64,000 nucleotides of DNA. Source: Lindgomyces ingoldianus. Taxonomy: Eukaryota > Ascomycota > Dothideomycetes > Pleosporales > Lindgomycetaceae. This document shows, in pieces, positions 12,042 through 23,129 of this stretch. The stretch is from contig NW_022985165.1 in NCBI RefSeq assembly GCF_010093535.1, positions 226,650-290,649 of the forward strand. Reading direction: 5' to 3'. Every line of letters starts with the position of its first letter. Positions within the stretch are counted from its first letter, which is position 1. Made by a program: the position numbers and the translations under genes. Below the pieces are notes generated by a model that worked only from the letters and a program-made list of their open reading frames with translations, was not told the origin of the DNA and made no database searches.

Positions 12042-13904
12042 ACGTACTTCATGGGCGAGTCGCTCACACACCCGAGTCGCTCACTTTTGCCAAGACCCCA
12101 CCCCAACAAACTCTATTATAGCCTATAACAACCTGCTCTAGCACTATATAGTACAGTACAGCCTAGAATATTATTTAGATACTACTTCTGCTTCTTGCTT
12201 ACACATTTATGCGTTATGCCTAGTCTAATTGCACTATCTGCAGCGCCTTTAGAATAGCTTACCTACTTTAGCTTACACCTGCTTCTTTGCCTTCTTCCTG
12301 TTACTGCGCGCTCTAAACTCTTTTAGAGCTGTTAAGCGTAGGCCTTTTTAAATTATTAAAGTCTTTTTTACCTTAATCTACTTTTTTTATGTAATTTATG
12401 TTACATAGCAGCCTTATTAGCTGCTTAAAGCTTAGTAATTTCTTATTACACTAACACTAGCTTATACATAATTATTGCTGCCCTTTTTAAAACCTTCTTA
12501 AACACTTTAACTATAGAAGTTAGTAAACTATTTATATGCTTTTAAATTCTTATCTTTATAAGCATTAATTATAACTTAAGTTTTAGAGTATTACTTAAGG
12601 TTTACAACTGCTAGGGCTTGTTATATATAAGTAGTAGTAGTAATAGAGTGCGCAACTTTACATTAAGGCCTATTATAACTTATTATAAGTTAAAAGAAAC
12701 TAATCTAGCGCCTTAGAACTTTTTTTAGATATTACTAGAAGTAATTATAGCATTATAGGCTGCTTTAAAGCATAGCAAAAACTTTATTTTTATAATATAA
12801 GTAATCTAGTTATATATAAGGTTTTTAGCTTAGCACTTATACACTTTTTTTAAAGAAGTAAAATAACTTATATTAAGTAGCTATAAAAAGTGCAATAAGT
12901 AAAAAAGCATATAAATAGTAATAATCTTATTATTTTTATAGTATTACTAAAAATAAAGTAAGTTGTAGCTTTTATAGCTATTAATAATTAGCAGACAGTA
13001 GCTACTAATAGTACACTTCTTTATATGCGTGTTAAAGTGCTTTAACTAGTCTAAACTAAGCTAATTAGTAGTCTAGCTACGCTTAGAGATTATAATAACT
13101 TAATTCTAAAGTAGATTTTTTTTTATACTAGTTTAAAAAGTAGTTGCTACCCTAAAAGATAATAAAAAGTAGAATAGCCTACCTTTTAGCATTAATGCTC
13201 TAGATAGCTGTTGTCTACTTTTAGTTGCCTAGCTAGACTACTTTTAGCTGTCCTTATCTCTCTAAACTTATAACAACTGCTCTAGTAGATATCTAGCTTA
13301 TTATAAACTCTATCTTATTAAAGTTGTACATGTTATTATCCTATATACTATACTTAGCTTTAATATTCTCTATAAAGTTAAACTAGCTTTAAATTACTGC
13401 AGAATTCTTATAAAAAGCTTTTTTATAGTTATACTTACACTTAAACTTTACTTTAAGCTCTAAGTAACACTTAATAAATGTATTAGGCTAGTTTATGCTA
13501 ATATAGCCTATATTATGCTTAGCATGTAAAGAATTAGCTATATTAGCTACAGCTGCTAGCTAGGGGGGAAATCCTTGCGCATCTAGCTTAAGTATGTGCT
13601 AAATAATTACTTACTCCTTATTATTATCTAGCTTTTATAAGTTAGCTGTATAATTAGCTTAGAAAGGTTATCTAGCATGTTAGTTACTTATTGTCTTTTA
13701 AGAGACCCTGTAGATAGCTGTAGCGCGTTAGTTAGAGAGTGTTATGTCTTATTTAAGAGCCTAAAGCGTAAGCTGCATCTAATGTTTTTTTAACACATTT
13801 AAGTAGTGTTATTAGGAATGCATTAGTGTAGAAAAAGTAGTGTAGTAGGGTCTTAGCAAAAGTAAGCAACTCAGGTGTGTGAGCGACTCGCCTATAAAGT
13901 ACGT
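12042..13904 (-). mobile_element. Full-length Fot1/Pot2-like Tc1-mariner transposon T2, RIP-inactivated
   Basis: 1,863 bp with a TA duplication (12040-12041 and 13905-13906); the empty site is visible in G2 at about 5963. The inverted ends are about 60 bp, starting ACGTACTTCATGGGCGAG, and each holds an 11-bp motif (GAGTCGCTCAC) twice. Length, TA target and a minus-strand transposase relic with a C-terminal zinc knuckle fit the Fot1/Pot2 branch of the pogo group. The inner sequence is heavily AT-shifted; the outer left 70 bp is nearly untouched. It supplies the reference for the ends of T1, T3 and T4. Confidence 0.85.
12180..13800 (-). pseudogene. Relic of DDE transposase of T2
   Basis: Read on the minus strand, the C-terminal part contains a basic stretch (about 12280-12330) and then a C-X2-C-X4-H-X4-C knuckle at 12242-12201, with Cys, Cys, His and Cys codons intact but three stops between them. 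CAG-to-TAG changes by RIP explain two of the stops. The same knuckle is readable in T3 at 17027-16986. C-terminal knuckles of this type are known in fungal Fot1/pogo-type transposases. I could not pick out the catalytic DDE residues, and the outer limits are approximate. Confidence 0.5.
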
Positions 13905-15166
13905 TAAAAGAAAATACTACTTAGCTTAAAAGTACTAAACTTAAGTTTTAAACATACTTAAAAAAGCTTTTTTAAGATATTAGTAGCCTACTTAATAGTT
14001 TATTATATATAAAAAAGAAACACTTTTACTACTTTAAAGTAAACTATTAACTACACCTAATATTTTAATATTAGACTTATTATAAATTAATTTTAAAAAG
14101 TTTCTAGTAATACATCTAAGGTAGTATACTATTCTAGTGCACCTTAACCTGCACCTGTGTTAGTACCCTAGTCTACTACAGTTACCTACTAACAACCTAG
14201 CTAGACACCTGCTTTTAATAGACAAGCAACTTCTAGCAACTATTATAATTATAGTAAACTAGAATATTTTACTAGTAATTATTTTATTTCTAAAGTATAA
14301 AAAATTAAAGTAAAGTAATAAAATTTTTAAAAAAAAGTTTATAAATATAAACAATTATAACCTAAATACTTTTTAAATAAAAAACAAAAAAACTTAAAAA
14401 AAACTTTATATTTTAAGCTTAAATAAGTATAATTTAGTAAATATTAACTTATTATACTTATTTAGAGAAAAACATTTTTAAGTCTCTACTATTTTATACT
14501 TAAAAAGCATTAGAGTTTAATTAAATTCTTTAGTTAATACTATTATATATAGTTTCTTATTTATTAACTTAATAACTGCTAAGTTTTTATCTTAATACTT
14601 TTATATTCTTACTTAATGTTTACTTTTTAAAGTTATAGTTAAAGGCTTTTAAGACTAAATCTAAGTTCTTATCTACTAGTATATCTATCTGCACATGTAA
14701 ATTAATAGTAGAAGCATCTAAAACTGCCCCTTTATTATTATAAACCTTAGCTTATAAAATTATATTAAATAGCTATATTATTTTAAACTCTAACTTAATA
14801 TAAAAAAGAATTAGATTATATAGCCTAATAAGTATTTTACTACTTATAAACTTTTACTACTTTTACTTATATAATTAAACTAGCCTACGCGTAATAAAGA
14901 AGTAGGGTTAGATATTAGACAACATAACACACTATAGAAAAAGAACTAATTTTAGTAGTTATGCAGCCTAACAATCTACTGCATTAGAGGTTTGCTAAGG
15001 CTACTAAAATTATATAAATCTTCTATTATCTATAGTCTAAAGACACCTAAATTATTTTTCTACTTATTTATTAAAAAGTCTAAAATAGGTCTAAAGAAGG
15101 CTTATTTAACTACTATTACTTTTATCTTAGTAAATGCTTTTTATTCTAATATAAAAAAACAAGTTC

Positions 15167-16827
15167 TGTTGCGTATACTAAGAGCCTTAGCTAGGGCTTA
15201 GAGCCTAAGACGCAGCTTAGGATCTAGAGATATTATGTTCTAAAGCTTAGTGTATATAAGGAAAGCCTCTAGCTCTTTTAGATAGAGAGAGTTACTTTAT
15301 CTAATCTTCTAAACAGCTACTGCTAGGCTATTTTATTCTCTATAGTTATAGGCCTAGTGCTTTAAGAACCTAGGATAATTTTCTTTATATAACTATAGCG
15401 CTAGTAAAAGCTGTTTAGAAGCTCTTTTATTTTTATTACCTTTAAAGCCTATGTTACAGCTAATTAAGATGCTTCTCTTCTAACAGAAGTGTACTAGCTT
15501 AAGGACTACACAAGCTAGCCTCTCTAGTTTATCTAGCTCTAGTTCTATGCTCTTAGTAAAAACCTAGAGGACCTAATTAATCTAGATAGACTAGACGCTC
15601 TAAATCCTATAAACAGCGCTCTAGAGATGCCTACACTTAAAGTAATTACTACTAAGAACTCTCTAAAGAAGGCTAATATATAGTACTAAACTAACATTAC
15701 TAAGTACTAAGCTTAATTAAGTAACTAGGCTTTTTATGTAATATGTTTTTAGATAATCTAGAACTAGGTTAATGTAACTATTACACTAAAGCTTTTTAGA
15801 CTTATAATAATGTAGCTTATATTAAAGAACTAATCTACTTTATAAGCACTTATATAAGCCTTAAAATAAAAGCTAGCACTAATAAATATAAGCATAAAAA
15901 ATTTTATATAAGTAAAGTATAAAGCTTACTTTACTAAAGTAAAGTATAGCACTATAACTTTAAAAGCTTAGTACTAGCAGTAGCACTTTTTATACACTAA
16001 AGTAAGAACTTATAAGATTCTTAATATAGAAGGCTAGCTAGTTGCACAAGACTTTCTAGACACCCTAGCTCTAAAGCTTGCACTAGACTAGGCGCGCTTT
16101 ATGCACTAGAGGGTTATAAAAGCTAGCGCACTTAGTAAGAAACTTTTAATAATCTAAAAAATTAGTAAAATTTTTTTAATAATACTTTAACAGCACTTTC
16201 TATATATAAGTAACTAAAGTATAAGTATATTTATAACACTTAGTAGATAATTAGATAATAATTTAGCCTAATTTATTTTAGCTTAATTAGGCTACTTATG
16301 CTTATATAAAGCTTTAAGGTAATTCTTTTATTTATAAAAAGTAGTAAACTGTAAAGACTTTAAGTTAGTAGTTACTAAAAAGCTAAAAACACTTAGTAAA
16401 ACTGCACACTAAAAGATCTTTAAAAAGCTTAAGTAGGCGCAGTATAAAAAAGTAAAAGCTATATTACTTAAAAAAGGCTATATAATTCTAGATAAAGCTT
16501 CTCTTACTTTAAAAGCTATTAAAGAATTAAATAAGCTAGCATTTCTAAAAGGCATTATTACTGCACTTATTAACTTAGCGCTTTTAGTAAAACTAGAAAT
16601 GCATATAACTATAAATTTTAACACTTACTTACTCTTTATAAGCATAATTCTAGATAATAAAAGTGCTATATACTTAGTAAATAGTATTAAGCTACTTATA
16701 CCTAAGTTATTTAAAAAAGCTTAAAGTTTATATATAGTAAAAGTAAGCTATTTATTTTTAATTTAAAAAATAAAAACTAAAAAGATTAAAAAGTATTAAA
16801 TAAAGTATAATAAAAAATCTTACACTA
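15167..16827 (+). mobile_element. Probable Ty1/Copia-type retrotransposon remnant
   Basis: Starts with TGTTGCGTATACTAAG directly where G1 breaks off, which looks like an LTR start. The region is AT-rich with stops in all frames. Near 16650-16720 one plus-strand frame reads IILDNKSAIYLVNS, which resembles the active-site region of Copia proteases (hydrophobic-LD(S/N)G...), with the Gly codon apparently changed by RIP. No second LTR is seen. The element is cut at 16828 by T3 and cannot be followed with confidence after 19815. Confidence 0.45.
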
Positions 16828-19813
16828 ACGTACCTAACAGGTTGGCCGGCTACACGGGTTAGCCGGCTACTTTTGCCAAGCCCCTACTAAAACTACCCTA
16901 TTCTAGCGCAAAATAGCCTACTTTAGCCCTGTATAAAGTAATATAACATAAGATATTATTTAGAGTCTACTTCTGCTACTTTTTTACATATATGTAAGTT
17001 ATGTCTAGTCTAATTACACTACCTACATTACTTTTAACTTAGCTTACTTTTTTTAGTATGCACCTATGTCTTTAGCTTTTTTCTATTACTACGCGCTTTA
17101 AACTCTTTTAGAGGAGTTAAATAAGCTTTATTTTTAACTATTAAAGTCTTTTTTACTTAAATCTACTTTCTTTTATGTAATCTATATTGTGTAGTAGCCT
17201 TATTTACTACTTAAAGCTTTATAATCTTTTTTTATACTAACACTAGCTTATATGTAATAATTACTACTCTCTTTAAAACTTTTTTAAAGGCTTTTACTAT
17301 AAACATTAGTAAGCTATTTATATACTTTTAAATTTTTACCTTTATAAGCATTAATTATAACTTAAATTTAAAAGTATTACTTAAAGTTTATAACTACTAG
17401 AGCTTATTATTAATAAGTAGTAGTAATAAAGTATATAACTAAATATTAAAGGCTATTTTAACTTATTTTAAGTTAAATAAGACTAAACTAGCGCTTTAAA
17501 ACCTTTCTTAGATATTACTAAAAGTAATTACTACATTATAAGTGTGTATAAAGCATAGTAGAAACTTAAGTTTTATAATATAAGTAATTTAGTTATATAT
17601 AAGATTTTTAGCTTAGCGCTTATATACCTTTTTTAAAAAGGTAAAACAATCTACATTAAAAAGGTATAAAAAGTGTAATAAGTGTAAAAGCATATAAATA
17701 GTAATAATTTTTTTTTATAGTACTACTAAAAATTAAGTAAGTTATAGCTTTTATAGCTATTAATAATAAAAAGCTAATAAGCACTTATAACTTTTTTTAT
17801 ATACTTATTAAAGTGCTTTAACTACTATAGCCTAAGCTTATTTATTATCTAGCTATTTTTAAAGACTATAATAACTTAGTTTTAAAGTAGATTTTTTTAT
17901 ACTAAGTAAAAAAGTAATAGCAGCTTTTAAAAATAATAAAAAGTAAAATAGCTTACTTTATTATATTAATACTTTAAATAACGTACCTAACGGGTTAGCC
18001 GGCCACACAGGTTAGCCGGCCACTTTTGCCAAGCCCCCACTAAACTCTACCTATCTACATAATGCCTTAACAATAACACTAGATTAGATCTTTTAAAGAA
18101 CATTAAATACAGCTTACTTTTTAGGCTTTTAAATAAGACTTAAAACTCTCTTTATAACACGCTGCAGCTATTTATAATGTCTTTTATATAACACTAAGTA
18201 ATTAACGCGCTAGACAGCCTTTATAAGTAGAATGCTAGCCTAAATTAAGGAATCTAACTAAGCTTAAAAAGAAGGTAGTTATTAAGTATATACTTAAGCT
18301 TATTACACGCAAATTTCTTTTTAGGCTTATAGCTATAGCTAATATAGCTAATTTCTTACTTATAAAGTGTAATCTAGGCTAGGTTAGCTTAAACTAGCCT
18401 AGTATATAGGTTAAGCACTACTTTAAGTTTATAATAAAGTTTAATTATAAGTATAATTATAAAAAAGTGCTTTATAAGAATCTAAAGGTTATCTAGGGCT
18501 AGTTTTACCTAGTAGCTAACATAAAAGCTAAGTACAGTATCTAGAATAAAGATAGGTATAAATTTAACAAGTTAAGCTTTATAATAAGCTAGATATTAAC
18601 TAAAGCAGTTATTACAGCTTTAAAGAGATAAAAATAGCTAAAAGTAATATAGTAAAGTAATAAGAAGTAAATAATAGTTATTTAAAGCATTAATATAATA
18701 AAGTAAGCTATAAGATTATAAAGCTTTAAGCAGTAAATAAAGCTACTATGTAACATAGATTACATAAAAGAAAGCAGATTTAGGCAGAGAAGACTTTAAT
18801 AGTTAAAGATAGGGCTTATCTAACTGCTTTAAAAGAGTTTAGAGCGCGTAGTAATAGGAAGAAGCTAAAGACGCAGGTGCGTGCTAAAGAAGGTAAGCTA
18901 AGTTAAAAGTAATATAAGCAGTATAATTAAACTAGGCATAACTTATGTATATATAAGTAAGTAGTAAAAGTAGACTTTAAATAATATCTTGTGTTGTATT
19001 ACTTTATATAGGGCTAAAGTAGGCTGTTTTGCAAGAGAATAGGGTAGTTTTAGTAGAGGCTTGGCAAAAGTGGCTAGCTAACCTGTGTGGCTAGCCAACC
19101 TGTTAGGTACGTTAACTATTATTTACTTTTTATTATTTTACTATATTACTTTTAGCTGTTTTTATTTTTTTAAAGCTATAATAACTACTTTAGTTAATAT
19201 CTAGCTTATTATAAAGCCTAACTTATTAAAGTTATACATATCTTTATTTTAGATACTATACTTAGCTTTTATATTAGCTACTAAGTAAAACTAGCTTTAA
19301 ATAACCTTTAAATTTTTATAAAGTGCTTTTTTATAATTATACTTATAATTAAACTTTATTATAAACTTAAAGCAGTGCTTAACTTATATACTAGGCTAGT
19401 TTAAGCTAACCTAGCCTAGATTACACTCTATGCGCAAGGAATTAGCTATATTAGCTATAGCTATAAGCTTAAAAAGAAATTTGTGTATAATAAGCTTAAG
19501 TATATACTTAATAATAACTTTTTTTTTAAGCTTAGTTAAATTTTTTAATTTAAGCTAGCATTTTACTTATAAAAGCTATTTAGCGTGTTAATTACTTAGT
19601 GTTATGTAAAAAAACATTATAAATAGCTATAGTATGTTATAAAAAAAGTTTTAAGTTTTATTTAAAAGCTTAAAAAGTAAGCTATATTTAACATTTTTTA
19701 GAAGATTTAATCTAGTGTTGTTGTTAAGGCATTATGTAGATAGGTAAAGTGTGGTAGGGGCTTAGCAAAAGTAGCTGGCCAACCTGTGTGGCCGGCCAAC
19801 CTGTTAGGTACGT
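16828..19813 (-). mobile_element. Fot1/Pot2-like transposon T3, second subfamily, interrupted by T4
   Basis: The two halves 16828-17980 and 19115-19813 (about 1.85 kb together) are collinear with T2. A TA duplication flanks the whole (16826-16827 and 19814-19815). Ends begin ACGTACCTAACAGGTTGGCC; the doubled end motif is (G)GTTRGCCGGCYAC instead of the GAGTCGCTCAC of T2. The end nearest TTTTGCCAAGC is shared. The transposase relic is on the minus strand, with the C-terminal knuckle at 17027-16986. Confidence 0.85.
17981..19112 (+). mobile_element. Internally deleted transposon T4, inserted in inverted orientation inside T3
   Basis: 1,132 bp with complete ends of the T3 type, flanked by TA at 17979-17980 and 19113-19114. 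Relative to T3 it is reversed: its left part is the reverse complement of T3's right end and its right part (knuckle relic near 18920-18960) matches T3's left end. About 700 bp of the transposase middle is missing, with the junction near 18690-18710. The insertion splits the T3 sequence cleanly. Confidence 0.85.
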
Positions 19814-19815
19814 TA

Positions 19816-20194
19816 TAAAAAGTAGTTATTGTCTAAACAGCAGTATTTAGATACGTTGTTAGGCGTCTTGTGTCACAGTCGCACGTACAAGCGGATAAAT
19901 ATTCCTTTCCTTCGCACAGACTTAGAACAAGAACAATCAACACTAGTTACCTGCAACCCCCCCCGCACAATGTGTATACTGTGCAAACCTCTTTGCTTTG
20001 CATAGCTAGCATAGAGCCTATTTAACACTAATTAGTAGTTTAAATGCTGTAAGATAGAAACCTTTTCTTATACCTTTTTATTTAAAAGATTATGTATAAA
20101 AGGAATCCTTTTCTTTACCAATTTAACTATAAATTAGTAAAAGTAAAGACAGAGTCTAATTTATATATAAGTAGCTAGATAAAGATTTTAAACA
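19816..20194. other. Edge of the repeat block
   Basis: A non-AT-shifted piece (about 19845-19990, with a C8 run near 19958) may belong to the element into which T3 inserted. It is followed by AT-rich sequence. No frame or repeat partner is seen in this window. Confidence 0.4.
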
Positions 20195-20235
20195 CATACC
20201 GCATTCAGACCCATTGTCTTGCCTATGCCGTTGCA
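20195..20235 (+). repeat. 41-bp LTR end fragment, not RIP-mutated
   Basis: Matches the last 41 bp of the G2 3' LTR (11731-11771) with only about two differences near its end. It is the last trace of the transposon block. The following bases GTATC do not repeat the bases before G1 (GTAAG), so it cannot be assigned as G1's 3' end. Confidence 0.75.
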
Positions 20236-21416
20236 GTATCTAACCCTTGATTTAACTAGATTATATTACGCAACATTCTATAACTAGAGCCGTTACAAGA
20301 GCGGCGGATTGAATGGGGTGAGGAGTGATGCCGGATATGGATAAGCGCAGGATGACGCTAAACCCGAAGAGAAAGTACCGGACAGAGATTACTGTCAGAG
20401 AGAAGTACTTTTCCTGTTTAGGATGTGATAAACCTATACAGGAAGGTCACTAACCCAAGTAGGAAATCAAGACAGATTGAACCTTGAAAACGCCATAAAC
20501 TTGCTTGTTGATAAGTCTACAGATGAGACTGCCCCCAATAGGCATGTTATTGTTGCCCATATATCCTCTCATTTTTATTACCACGTTACGCACCAAATTC
20601 CTGGATGACTTCCTGTACGTAGGTAGCCGTAGACACTAGGCCCCGATTGGGTAGCTCTTTTAGACTCTACCTCCTTGAGATGCTCAGTTTCTCTACCTCA
20701 AGTCCTTCTTCTCTCCAGTCATATCTAGTTTTTACTCTAGCCAGACTTACGTCTGTCCTGAGCAGTGGGGGAGCTGCTTATCTCGGAAACTGTCAGAATT
20801 CACCAAAGTCGGCGATGTTTTGCACAGGTTCCTTTGTCGCCAGTTATCAGTATCAGAGGCTGGCGTCAATATGTCTGCGATTATATACTTGATAGATACC
20901 TCCTAGACTCGCCTGCTTTCAACGCACAGTGAGTTCAGTTAGAACTAATCGGGGTCCATTCGATGAGCTGACGATATACTGCTCTACAGGTACTTGAGCC
21001 TCTTCTTTATTTAAGACGCTATCAACCCTCCGCTTTGTCACTTTTTCCCTGACAGAACCCTCCTCCAGACGAGATCTGCATAATCGATCTGCTACCGAGC
21101 CTGGATGAGTCGCCCATACAATGCAATTCGATTGGAATACAATGCACGAGAAGAGAGAAATTTGTATTAATACAGAGTGAGGATGCCGAGCACCTCTAAT
21201 GCAGTAACCCACGCTAAAACCTAAGCCACGCATGTAAGCAATCCCAAAGGCACACCAAATGCCGCTCTTAGAGATTACCAACCCCTATATCCCTTAATTT
21301 CAAAGACGGATGACCGAATCCGAATGCCTGAGAATCAATCTTGCCCCCCAAAACTCCATGCCAGATGCAGTTGAAGAAAAGCTCCCAGCTGTGACCACCG
21401 CTTTCGATTTCGTAAT
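20236..21416. other. Gene-free flank between repeats and first gene
   Basis: Base composition becomes normal by about 20290. Short frames on both strands (for example 20919-21281 on minus) show no signal peptide, splice support or family resemblance. I see no gene here. Confidence 0.5.
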
Positions 21417-22052
21417 TCAACAATGAGTCGGCGTCCCACAAATCTCCCTCACACTCTCAGCTTGGAAGACATCCGGGCCTCCATTACACATCGTTGTCAA
21501 TCCGTCCACACTCGTAGTACAGCTCAATGGATCGATCTTGTGGTGTGTGGAGGACATCCACTCGTGTCTACGCAAACACAGTTATCAGCTCAGCTCAGAT
21601 TACTTTCAGGAATGGAGATTAAAGTCAACTTTGCAGTGGCTCGCTTCATACTAAGGGCTGTAGGGGCACTTTAGGGACACTTACCCATTGCACTGCCACG
21701 TATGAATGAATTGGAAATCTGCATTTTCCTGTGGACCACGGAGATCGAAGTAAAAGTTCTTGCGGCCGCTCGAGCATTCCACTTCGTTTGGGATTACGCC
21801 AGTAGGAGATGAGATGTCGCAGGCGACCGTGTTGAGCGCGGGGTCGTTGATGGTGGAGCCGCCTGGGAATAGGGACTGGAAGTTAAATGAGAGGCGGGCA
21901 ATGTTATCTGGATCTTTGGAGAAGGTGTAGGTATAGCCTTTAATGGTGTACTGGGTTGGAGAGCAGACTTCAATGGCGTCGCGGGGGATGATAGGGGAGG
22001 CGTGGATAAGGGTTAGGAGGAGAGTGAAGGAGGCGAGTGCAAGAGAATGCAT
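21417..22052 (-). CDS. Small cysteine-rich secreted protein (hypothetical, effector-like)
   Basis: Model: exons 22052-21685 and 21567-21417, 172 aa. The ATG at 22052 opens a clear signal peptide (MHSLALASFTLLLTLIHASP) followed by a PRD site. An unspliced reading would stop right after WQCNG, but that stop overlaps a canonical GTAAGT donor. Splicing a 117-nt intron to the CGTAG acceptor keeps the frame and adds a 50-residue tail with four more cysteines (SCTTS, MCNGG, EICGT and a terminal HC), giving eight in the mature part. I recognise no family. It lies about 1.2 kb from the RIP-affected repeats, a common setting for fungal effectors; a role in host interaction is inference only. The single-exon 123-aa form is the alternative. 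Confidence 0.6.
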
Positions 22053-23129
22053 CTCAGATTGTAGAAGATTAGAATAATAGTGGTTTTGTCGTCGAGCAGG
22101 TTTAGTTTGTATGGTGGTCGAATGAATGGCGTAGTTGAGAATGAGTTGTGACTCGTCTAATGACGAGAAGAGAGGGAGAAGAGTCAGAGTCTTACGATAG
22201 AAATATTCAAGGAAAGATGATCTCTTTAATACGCTTTGGAGGTGAAGGTGCAACCCTAGGCTACGATATCGCCCAAACTCACGCGTCCTCCTTACAGATC
22301 TAGCCGCAGCTCACCACACCTATCCCTGTGCCACAAACGACCCGGCGCCATCCGCAGGTCGCTGCCTTACCTTCCAACCAGAAACCAGTATGATAACAGA
22401 ACAGGGTTGCCGGTTGCGAGAATATCTAATCGTCAGGAGACCACAGCCCCAAAGAATGGCCACGTTGGTGGCTGGTGTTGCGTTGGAGTAAGCTGACCAG
22501 AAGGCAAAACTTTGCGTCGACCAATGGTTGGGGTTTGGCGAGAATTTTCAAGAAAAGGCCATGAAACATCGCCATGAGGAGACAATGGACGAACTCGTGA
22601 TTTACTGTCACAAATTATCCTGAAAATTGATTAATAAGGAATCCTAGGGGTATATTCGGTAACGCCGGAATCAGGGAGATCGTGGTATCCAAATTTAGAC
22701 ATCGAAGGAATTCCAGAGCCATGGGAGGAAAACAGGCCTGCAAGTTTGAGTTGATGCAGCTGTCGCATTTGCTCGCAACCTGGTTCCTGGACCCTTGCTG
22801 TGCATGTGCCCATACTTCAGTGATAGGATAGGTATGCCGAATGATCCTATGGTGCTGGAAGCATGGGTTTATTCGATTAGGTTGACATACCACAATGCAA
22901 AGCTAGTATGCAGCTGCCCATGGACCCTGGTGAGCCATGACGTTGCAAAATGGGATAAGTGTCAAAGGGAGAAATACTGGAGAGGGGATATGCCAAGTAG
23001 AGTTCTAAAACAGGGGTAGAAAAGCATCCTTTTGTCCTTCCCATTAAACACGGCCCCAGGCTTTGGAGTTCCCCGTTAACCTGACTACGTTCATCGGTAT
23101 GCTCCAGTATGTAGAAAGCCTAACCGAGA
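22053..23129. other. Intergenic region between secreted-protein and MFS genes
   Basis: Holds the promoter of the secreted-protein gene and the 3' flank of the transporter gene. Short overlapping frames on both strands (22426-23019) look random. No gene seen. Confidence 0.5.

Larger units (their letters stand above)
11777..15166 (+). mobile_element. Outer Gypsy element G1, right part, truncated
   Basis: Resumes exactly where the left part stopped and is collinear with G2 from about 5705 to 7235. It covers late gag (knuckle relic near 14227-14270, with more Cys codons lost than in G2) up to the start of pol. Transposon T2 interrupts it at 12042-13904. The match to G2 stops at about 15166, where a different element begins, so RT, RNase H, integrase and the 3' LTR of G1 are absent. 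Confidence 0.8.

Noticed and set aside
20919..21281. 120-codon minus-strand frame near the repeat edge
   Set aside because: No recognisable domain and no support from context; length is within chance.
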